NCBI GenBank assembly: GCA_964527325.1
Contig: CAZGNU010000071.1
Location: 1-6,672, forward strand
Direction: 5' to 3'
From: UBA6164 sp964527325
Lineage (GTDB): Bacteria; Patescibacteriota; Gracilibacteria; BD1-5; UBA6164
DNA: 6,672 nucleotides
Below are positions 1 through 5,445 of the stretch, one piece after another (position 1 is the first letter of the stretch; each line of letters opens with the position of its first letter). The translations under genes were made by a program, and so were the position numbers. The notes under the pieces are model-generated. The model saw only the letters and a list, made by a program, of their open reading frames with translations. It had not been told where the DNA came from and searched no databases.

Positions 1-31
1 TTCAATTATTTTTCATTTTATTATTAATCAT
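1..31 (-). CDS. Probable start of another small pilus-locus gene (partial, runs off the left edge)
   Basis: An ATG at 31 reading leftward opens a frame of ten codons to the window edge, MINNKMKNNG under table 25 (the last codon is TGA). The peptide resembles the first ten residues of the prepilin just upstream (MRNNKIKNIG), which suggests it may be the hydrophilic leader of one more prepilin-like protein. It lies 66 nt downstream of that gene's stop, on the same strand, with a palindromic element in the gap. There is no Shine-Dalgarno sequence, as elsewhere in the window. Ten residues cannot prove a gene. The prepilin reading is an inference from context and leader similarity. Confidence 0.4.
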
Positions 32-52
32 AATATTTATTATTTATGTATT

Positions 53-88
53 ATTCCCCCCTTTAATAAAGGGGGGTTAGGGGGGAAT
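53..88 (+). repeat. Small palindromic C-run/G-run element, intergenic copy
   Basis: The order is ATT, six C (56-61), TTTAATAAA (62-70), six G (71-76), TTA, six G (80-85), AAT. Two mutually exclusive hairpins are possible: C-run plus TTT (56-64) with AAA plus first G-run (68-76), 9 bp with a 3-nt loop, or ATT plus C-run (53-61) with second G-run plus AAT (80-88), also 9 bp. The same architecture occurs on the other strand inside the prepilin gene at 706-737, so this looks like a dispersed element and not chance. Neither strand has a T-tract after the stem, so it is not a typical intrinsic terminator, although it sits between two minus-strand genes. Confidence 0.75.
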
Positions 89-97
89 TTTACTATT

Positions 98-772
98 TTA
101 TAATCTCTTCCAATCAGCAATAACAGATTTAACTTCAAATTCATGATATCATTTTATATACCATATTACTTTTGATGTTACTTTAAAGGCTTTTTCAATC
201 TTTTTTGTTTCTCATTCAACAGAATATTCTACCTCATCTATACTTATAAATTTATAAAACTTAGTTGGTATATTTAATCAAGTACAGTCATACGTATATC
301 TATTTTCAGAATCTAAACATAATTTATAACTAGACATAGAAGCTCAATTTAAAAAATCTTGTCATTCTTCAAATCATGTTGTAATATCTATAAGTTCTAT
401 TGGGAAAGTAGCAGAATTTTCATAATTATTTTCAATTTTATATTTTTTTTCAGTTTCAAACACTGCATTATAATCAATACTTCATGGATTAATTTGATTA
501 TATTTTTGAATTTTTTTATAATTACTGTCTCTAATATTTCTTACTAATTCAATTTGCTCTCTTGCTAAATTTGATGCAATAATATAATTTTTATTATAGT
601 CATTTATTTGTAATGTTGATGAAATAATAGCAAAAACACTTGTTATTCACAAAGCAAAAACAAATATTCATACCATAATTTCTATTATTGAGAATGCAGC
701 AATAGAATCCCCTATAATCCCCTTTTTTAAAGGGGATGAGCTTCATATATTTTTTATTTTATTATTTCTCAT
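98..772 (-). CDS. Prepilin-like protein with long leader (PilV/GspI-like), 224 aa
   Basis: Type IV pilin-like subunit, expected to be processed by a prepilin peptidase and built into a pilus or pseudopilus. The class III signal is at residues 25-48: AA before FSIIE, a glutamate at +5 of the mature protein (E31), then a hydrophobic helix containing IMVGIFVFALGIT. The two glycines in that helix are TGA, and the FVFALGI pattern is typical of minor pilins of the PilV/GspI type. The helix continues into NLAREQIELVRNIRDSNY, usual for the pilin alpha-1 segment. The C-terminal part has two cysteines (C152, C163) and ends VIADWKRL; no specific family is recognisable there. Trp is TGG (W204, W221). The leader is 26 residues because a palindromic repeat encodes residues 12-23. 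The gene starts 4 nt after the stop of the upstream prepilin, so the two are translationally close. The ATG at 772 has no Shine-Dalgarno. Confidence 0.88.
706..737 (-). repeat. Small palindromic C-run/G-run element inserted in frame in the prepilin leader
   Basis: On the minus strand the order is AT, four C, TTTAAAAAA, four G, ATTATA, four G, ATT. The stem 729-737 with 717-725 is 9 bp with a 3-nt loop, followed by a second G-run that can pair alternatively with the C-run. This matches the copy at 53-88, which is in the opposite orientation. It encodes residues 12-23 (SSPLKKGIIGDS) of the prepilin. Its two glycines are GGG, whereas most glycines in this window are TGA, which fits an inserted sequence. 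The mRNA hairpin begins about 35 nt after the start codon. Confidence 0.75.
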
Positions 773-776
773 AATT

Positions 777-1349
777 TTAATAATCAATTATATTTGTAGA
801 TGTAAAATATTTTATAGACCTCCTTAAATTTTCTGAACTAGAGTTTTTATAAGAAAATTCAATTGAGACAATATCAGGCTTAGGTGAATTAATTAACACT
901 CTATTTCAATTTTCCCAATTATGATAATTCAATTCTCATGTAATGGCATCAAAAACAAACAACATATTATTATAACCTTCTATATCATTAATTTCTATTC
1001 ATTTCTGCAATTTTAATGTTTTTAATAATTTTACGTTAGGTCATTCCTCATATTTAATGTCATTATTTATAATGTCAAAAGGGTAAGAAAAAATTTTTAC
1101 TTTATTTTTTTCTAAAGCACTAGTTTCAAAATAAACTCAAATAGAAATATTATGAGACTCTCCAACAGCTCAATTCACTGCCATATTTCTTCACTCATAA
1201 AGTATCTGAGATATTTCCCTAGTAGTAACCTTTAATTTTGCTTTATTTTGATAATAATTATATGGAGCATATGTTGCCATAGTTAAAATAACAACTATAG
1301 TAATAGCTATCATAAGCTCTATCAAAGTAAATGCTTTTTTAGTAATCAT
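777..1349 (-). CDS. Prepilin-like protein, GspH/FimT type, 190 aa
   Basis: Minor pilin or pseudopilin. The leader is only six residues, MITKKA, followed by FTLIELMIAITIVVIL: cleavage is expected between A6 and F7, and E11 is the conserved Glu at +5. The segment after the helix, ending ILYEGRNMAVNG (residues 49-60), matches the GspH/FimT pattern in which a short arginine/alanine-rich segment follows the alpha-1 helix. G53 and G60 there are TGA. The rest is predicted beta-rich with no catalytic motif. ATG 1349 is chosen because it gives the canonical short leader; the ATG at 1357 is out of frame. The gene follows the pilC terminator and has its own promoter (1384-1411), and is expected to be co-transcribed with the downstream prepilin 4 nt away. 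It probably acts as an initiation or tip subunit, as GspH-type proteins do (family inference). Confidence 0.92.
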
Positions 1350-1383
1350 AAATTCATTTTATTAAAACTAATTTTCTATTTTC

Positions 1384-1411
1384 ATAATACAAAAAAAACT
1401 AAAAATTTCAA
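1384..1411 (-). promoter_or_regulatory. Sigma70-like promoter for the prepilin genes
   Basis: Minus-strand TTGAAA (1411-1406), a 16-nt spacer, then TATTAT (1389-1384). Each box differs from consensus at one base. The -10 box ends 34 nt before the ATG at 1349, close to the spacing of the other two promoters in the window. The -35 box covers part of the loop and the inner base pairs of the pilC terminator hairpin. Transcription start would be near 1377. Confidence 0.55.
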
Positions 1412-1427
1412 TTAATTTTTAGTTTTT
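1391..1427 (-). terminator. Intrinsic terminator after pilC
   Basis: Perfect 14-bp inverted repeat: arms 1394-1407 and 1414-1427, with a 6-nt loop. On the minus strand the descending arm ends in five T and is followed by three more T (1393-1391), giving an eight-T tract. It lies 16 nt beyond the pilC stop codon. It should end or attenuate the pilN-pilO-pilC transcript before the prepilin genes. The stem is almost entirely A-T, so leakage is plausible. Confidence 0.7.
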
Positions 1428-1443
1428 ATAATAATATAGTTTA

Positions 1444-2565
1444 TTACCCTACTGCTTGAGTAATTTTTAGAATTGCTCATAGTATTGCATATGCAAACCA
1501 TAGTACAAATACTGATGCAAGTAATATGGCAATAGGTTCTATCCATTTAGTTAGATTAGATAATGAATAGTCTACTTCTTTTGTATATTGGTTATTTAAT
1601 TTTTTAGAAATAGATTCTATATTTGCAGTTTTTTCTCATACTGATAACATTTGTAGGTAATCCGCTGGAAAATATATTTTTTCTGGATCTACTTCTTCCA
1701 TTGATTGTACTATTTTTTTTCATCCAGAAACTTTTACAATAATATTTTCAAATAATTTTTCATAAATAGAATTATTAGTTGCTTTTCATATAAGAGTCAA
1801 AGTTTTCATCAAATTTACTCAAGATCAAATTAAACTACCTAGAGTTCAAGCTATATTTGATAAAATGTAGTTTCTGTAAACTTTTCAAATCAAAGGTAAT
1901 CAAAACAAAAATTCTTCGACTGATTTCTTACCTGATCTAGTATTCATATATCATATCATAAATACCAAAAATGAAACTAAACATAAAAATAAAATTCAAA
2001 TATTTGATATTACAAAATCTGAAGTCACTATAAGTAACTGAGTAGCAATTGGTAATTCTACATCAGAATTCTCAAATAACGGTTTAATTTGTGGAATAAC
2101 AAAAATTAAAACTATAGCTAATGCTAAAAATAAGAATAAAAATATAATAATAGGATAAGTTAAAGATCATTTTATTTTATTTTTCAAATTGTGTATTTTT
2201 TTCAAATCATCACTAAGTTTCATTAATGATGTTGTTAACATACCTGTTGTTTCTCATGCTTCAATAACAGAAACTTCTGAAGCATCAAAAATATCAGGCA
2301 TTTTTTTCATTGATTTTGAAAAAGAGTCTCATGAAGCTATATATGTAATTAATTCTCTTATTTTTTCTTTAAAATAAACACTTGTAATTTTTGAGCTTAC
2401 TGATTCTAAAGTTTCTACAATAGATACTCATCAGTCTAACATAACAGATAAATATTCATAAAAATTATATTTATCAACCAAAGATATAGTTTTAAATAAA
2501 TAAAACTGTGTGTTTAACTCATTATTTATATCTTCTTTTCTAATTGAATTATTTTCGCTATTCAT
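1444..2565 (-). CDS. pilC: Type IV pilus / type II secretion inner-membrane platform protein PilC/GspF, 373 aa
   Basis: Polytopic platform protein that links the cytoplasmic assembly ATPase to the growing pilus. Two GspF domains are visible. Repeat 1 spans about residues 33-155, with LDGGVSIVETLESV (43-56), IEAGETTGML (101-110) and SLTYP (134-138). Repeat 2 spans about 235-365, with GSLIGSGVNLMKTL (243-256), LSVGEKTANIE (307-317) and LTKWIEP (338-344). Predicted membrane helices lie near 137-159, 186-206 and 343-366. Sixteen glycines are encoded by TGA, including the tandem pair G45-G46 and the conserved AGE glycine G104. W341 and W356 are TGG. At 373 aa it is slightly short for the family (about 400) because the N-terminal extension before repeat 1 is brief. 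It begins 2 nt after the pilO-like stop and has no Shine-Dalgarno. The partner ATPase genes (pilB/pilT) are not in the window. Confidence 0.96.
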
Positions 2566-2567
2566 AT

Positions 2568-3125
2568 TTATTTTTGTTTATATGTATGTAAAACTTTTAA
2601 TGGTATAGACATGTTATAACCTCATTCTTTTTTTTCACCATAAGGAAAAGAAAATGAACTTACAAAAAAGTTATATTTTGATTCTTTTCAAGTTAGAAAA
2701 TCTAATATTTTTTTAGATATTTCTTCATTTGGAACACTTATATTAAGAGTAATATTTGATTCTTTAAATCATATTTCAGTATCAATTGGTTCAGAAATAG
2801 AAATACTTTTAATCTCTGCAGCTACTCATTCTTCTTTATTTATTCTTTCAATATTAGAGAATAAATAATCGATTAACTCGTCTTCTTTTATCTCTACTAT
2901 ATACTTATCAATATTTTCAGAAGTTTTAGCTAATTTTTGTTCTAAAGACTTTAATCATTGAAGTTTAGTTTCTTTTTCTATAAGTATATTATTATTAGTT
3001 TCTTTAGAATCTAATTTTCATTGTAAAATATCATATTGATTTTTTGTAACAAGAACTAAAATAAATAATGCTACTAATATTATTAGATAAGAAACAAATT
3101 TATTATTTTTTTTATAAACTGACAT
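2568..3125 (-). CDS. pilO: PilO-like pilus assembly inner-membrane protein, 185 aa
   Basis: Predicted single-pass protein of the pilus alignment subcomplex, in which PilN and PilO heterodimerise through their coiled coils and periplasmic domains (family knowledge). There is a short basic cytoplasmic N-terminus (residues 1-9), a membrane helix at about 10-27, a coiled-coil-like stretch rich in K, E and L at about 31-82, and a small C-terminal domain with GVAAEIKSISISEP (100-113) and SNITLNISVPNEEISKKILDFL (123-144). That alternation of a beta-strand with NEE..KILDFL is the shape of the PilO ferredoxin-like domain. The gene lies 24 nt downstream of the pilN-like gene and 2 nt upstream of pilC. 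The assignment rests on topology and gene order more than on residue motifs, so PilN and PilO identities could be exchanged. Confidence 0.72.
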
Positions 3126-3149
3126 ATTTTTTTATATTATTTATTTAAA

Positions 3150-3668
3150 TTATTTAATTTTAAAATTAACTCTAAATTTTATATTATCCATTCATTCAAA
3201 TGAATTAATAAACTCTAATTCAAATAATCTATTTGAATCTAATCTATATTTAGAAATAAAATCTCTTATTTTTTCATAAGCTATTATATGTTTATCAGAA
3301 ATAACTTTTACATTTGTAATTATTTCTCATTTTGCTAAATTAAAGCCATTAAATTCTAAATCATACTTTTTTGCTATTTTATCCATATGATTAATATAAG
3401 TAGTTACTTTATTCATTAATTCATAAGAAGTAATAATATTTTTATTTAATTCTAACAAAGAATAAACTTGTAAATTTTGTTCTTGTTCTAATGTTTTAAT
3501 ACTTAATTCTCTATCAGAAATTTGTTTTTTAAGACCTTCTATTTCATTTCATATAGAATAATTATAAAAATATAAGACTGCTGTAAGAATTATAACAACA
3601 GCTAAAAATGAGATACTTGCCGTATAACCTCATATAGACTTTTTATTTGGATTAATAATTTCACCCAT
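3150..3668 (-). CDS. pilN: PilN-like pilus assembly inner-membrane protein, 172 aa
   Basis: First gene of the pilN-pilO-pilC unit. It has a cytoplasmic N-terminus MGEIINPNKK with the INP motif seen near the N-terminus of PilN proteins (INLLP-like, used to bind PilM), one membrane helix at about 17-37, a coiled-coil-like segment at about 40-75, and a compact C-terminal domain of about 95 residues. In the standard order pilM-pilN-pilO the first small single-pass protein is PilN. No pilM precedes it here, since the next gene upstream is unrelated. ATG 3668 is the first start after the promoter at 3700-3728. No Shine-Dalgarno is present. Function is inferred from topology and context. Confidence 0.65.
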
Positions 3669-3699
3669 AATTTTCTTTATTTAAAAAATATACATAAAT

Positions 3700-3728
3700 A
3701 TTATAACACAATAAAAAAATATAAACAA
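3700..3728 (-). promoter_or_regulatory. Sigma70-like promoter of the pilN-pilO-pilC unit
   Basis: Minus-strand TTGTTT (3728-3723), a 17-nt spacer, and a perfect TATAAT (3705-3700) preceded by TGT, making an extended -10. The -10 box ends 31 nt before the pilN-like ATG. The -35 box lies in the T-tract that follows the upstream terminator hairpin, so the two signals share bases. Confidence 0.65.
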
Positions 3729-3730
3729 AA

Positions 3731-3768
3731 ATTTAAGATTGACTTTTGTATAAAAATCAATCTTAAAT
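3731..3768 (-). terminator. Intrinsic terminator after the T4SS_pilin-type gene
   Basis: Inverted repeat with a 12-bp outer stem (3731-3742 with 3757-3768), one mismatch, 4 more bp, and a 4-nt loop. On the minus strand it is followed by TTTTGTTT. It lies 30 nt past the stop of the gene at 3799-4245. The plus strand also has a T-run shortly after the stem (3770-3775), but no plus-strand gene reads into it. Confidence 0.75.
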
Positions 3769-3798
3769 ATTTTTTAATTAAAAATTATAGTTATATTA

Positions 3799-4245
3799 TT
3801 ATTGTGTTCATCCATTTAATATATCAAATATAAACTTTGATATTGGATAAGCTAACCATATAATAATCAATCATAAAACTGTATATGTTATAATTTGCTT
3901 TGTTTTCTTTGCCTTTTCTTCATCTCAAACTCAAGTTAATAATACAAATCACGAATAAATAATAATTAAAACTGCTATTAATTGTAAAAATCAAAGAACA
4001 TATACAACAATTCTTTGAATAAACTCTGAAGCCTTTTCATCAGATTTTGTATTATCAACATCCTTTATAGCATCTATTCAGCCTTCTAATCAACAATCTT
4101 TATCTCAACTTTGACAATATGGTATCTCACTATTTTTATTACTAAAAATAACAAAACCTGCTGAAGAATCTTCAACATAATTAAAACCTGTAATTAAAGA
4201 AAAAGACACTAATCAAATTATTAATAATGATAATAAATATTTCAT
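3799..4245 (-). CDS. T4SS_pilin-type small membrane protein, 148 aa
   Basis: Small secreted or membrane protein of the T4SS_pilin type (VirB2/TrbC-like helical hairpin), a family that is common next to pilus genes in candidate phyla radiation bacteria. Its exact role there is not established. It has an N-terminal hydrophobic segment (residues 3-20) that looks like a signal peptide or helix, a polar loop with two cysteines (C44 and C51), then two membrane helices at about 79-105 and 117-141. These are joined by a short charged turn, GDEEKAKKTKQ, which is the characteristic pattern. Glycines at 11, 47, 52, 55, 56, 85, 99, 105, 107, 125 and 146 are TGA, and W130 is TGG. The gene has its own promoter and terminator, so it is probably monocistronic. 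It ends with two consecutive TAA codons. The family call comes from recognising the helical hairpin by eye. Confidence 0.8.
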
Positions 4246-4278
4246 AAGTAATTATTGATAAATAATAAATTACAATTA

Positions 4279-4306
4279 ATTATAAAAAATATTTTCATAA
4301 AATCAA
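4279..4306 (-). promoter_or_regulatory. Sigma70-like promoter of the T4SS_pilin-type gene
   Basis: Minus-strand TTGATT (4306-4301), a 16-nt spacer, and a perfect TATAAT (4284-4279), ending 33 nt before the ATG at 4245. The distance matches that of the other two promoters in the window. A 26-bp palindromic element lies 20 nt further upstream. Confidence 0.55.
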
Positions 4307-4326
4307 AAAAATATATAAACTAATTA

Positions 4327-4388
4327 TAAGACAAGGGGCTAAAGCCACCTTGCTAATTTTAACAAGGTGGCTTTAGCCCCTTGTCTTA
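4327..4388. repeat. Perfect 26-bp inverted repeat element in the divergent intergenic gap
   Basis: Arms 4327-4352 and 4363-4388 are exact reverse complements, separated by a 10-nt spacer. The arms contain AAGGGGCTAAAGCC and are much richer in G and C than the surroundings. The element lies between two divergently transcribed genes, 17 nt upstream of the TraB-like ATG. It therefore cannot be the terminator of either gene, and neither side has a strong T-tract. It resembles REP/MITE-type dispersed palindromes. It differs from the C-run/G-run element at 53-88. No clear promoter for the plus-strand gene was found around it. Confidence 0.85.
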
Positions 4389-4405
4389 ACACTTAAAAAT
4401 AATAA

Positions 4406-5425
4406 ATGAACTCTAAAACAATTTTAACATACTTAATATTAATTACATTCACTTGCTGAATATATTATCTTAGTTGAACATATTGAGTACTAGAATTTAT
4501 TCTCTCTCTTATTGTTTATACTATTATTTTCTTTTTTTTACATTTTATATGGACAAAAATTAGAAAAAAATGATCTATGTATTTTCCAGATTTTATTGTA
4601 TATTTCCTATATAGAGTAAGTATTTTAATTACTATTGTAACTATCTTGCTATGATCATTAGCATATTTTTTCAACGAAATAAATCCTGCTCCTATGCCTG
4701 AATATACAATAAGTAATTGAACAAAAGTAGTTAAATTCCAAGCTATGAGTCATATTTGAACACAAGATTTCTATGATACAGTTATAAATAATATTAAAGA
4801 GCATAAAAAAGATTGATGAATTTATTTTTATGAATGAGTAAAACCATGAACCAAAGAAAACGAAGAAAAATTTAATAAAGCTATATGAATAAAGTTTGAT
4901 GATGAATTATATAAAAACTTTTCTAAACTATACTGAGTAGTAAATCAAGACAACAGAGATTTTATATGACTTGTCAATGATCTAGACTATAATATAGACT
5001 TAAACATGGATGAAATAGTGGAATTATATGAAGAAAAAATAAATTCTAAAGAAGATCCTTCAGACGTATTTGAGAACAAATTACCACTTGATGCTAATAA
5101 AGTAATTCTAGAAACATTATCTGAACTAAATGATAGACAATTAAAGGTTTTAGTATACACAAATCAAGCTATACTAAATTTTATAATTTGAAGTGACACT
5201 ACTCAAGATTTTCTAACAAATAATTTTGCAAATAAAGATTTGTTTGATGTAATACTATGAAAAAGAAATGAAGTATTATCTGAAGCAATTATAAATTCAG
5301 AATCTAATAATATTTATATCACATACTGATTACTTCACTTTGATTGAGTTATGGAATTATTGGTTGAACGTGATTCTAAATGGCAAATAATTAATGAAAG
5401 TAATTTGTATCCAATAAAAGATTAA
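4406..5425 (+). CDS. Membrane-anchored TraB/PrgY-family protein, 339 aa
   Basis: The only complete plus-strand gene. N-terminal hydrophobic segments at about 6-23, 28-49 and 68-89 anchor it in the membrane. The remainder is a soluble domain with TraB/PrgY/TIKI-type signatures: AMSHIG (113-118, H116), YFYEGVKPGTKENEEKFN (140-157, E143), GKRNEVLSEAI (285-295) and ITYGLLHFDGVMELL (305-319, H311). In this family the paired GxxH-like motifs and glutamates form a presumed metal-binding centre. PrgY acts on peptide pheromone and TIKI is a protease, but bacterial relatives are mostly uncharacterised, so the substrate is unknown. Glycines in nearly all these motifs (117, 137, 138, 144, 148, 285, 308, 314) are TGA. 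TGG is used at W49 and W326. R322 (CGT) is the only CGN arginine codon I saw in the window. The ATG is 17 nt after a large palindrome and has no Shine-Dalgarno. Confidence 0.85.
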
Positions 5426-5445
5426 GAAATATTTCTTAGTCTTTT
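5416..5445. terminator. Shared bidirectional terminator overlapping two convergent stop codons
   Basis: The arms 5416-5430 and 5431-5445 form a 15-bp stem with one T·G wobble and no designed loop (a tetraloop would open at the centre). The plus strand runs on into T-rich sequence, and the minus strand reads AAAAGACT into ATCTTTTATTGG. The stem contains the TAA of the TraB-like gene (5423-5425) and the TAA of the ABC gene (5436-5438), so both genes code into their own terminator. The plus-strand direction has the better T-tract. Confidence 0.65.

Noticed and set aside
53..88. Intrinsic terminator of the prepilin gene
   Set aside because: The stem is followed by AATAATACAT on the minus strand with no T-tract, and a relative of the element lies inside a coding sequence.
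359..547. Plus-strand open frame of 62 codons rich in F and I
   Set aside because: It is antisense to the prepilin at 98-772, has no recognisable domain, and its composition is that of complemented AT-rich coding sequence.
819..824. AGGAGG on the minus strand as a Shine-Dalgarno for the prepilin at 772
   Set aside because: It is 46 nt upstream of the ATG, far outside the usual 5-10 nt, and is accounted for by two Arg codons (R176, R177) of the upstream prepilin.
2189..2377. Plus-strand open frame of 62 codons
   Set aside because: Antisense to the conserved first domain of PilC, including its AGE motif; no independent start signal.
4327..4388. Terminator or bidirectional terminator
   Set aside because: Both flanking genes are transcribed away from it, and no transcript in the window ends there.
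5006..5191. Separate 61-codon gene starting MDEIVELYEE
   Set aside because: It is an internal in-frame piece (residues 201-261) of the TraB-like gene, closed only if TGA is taken as stop.
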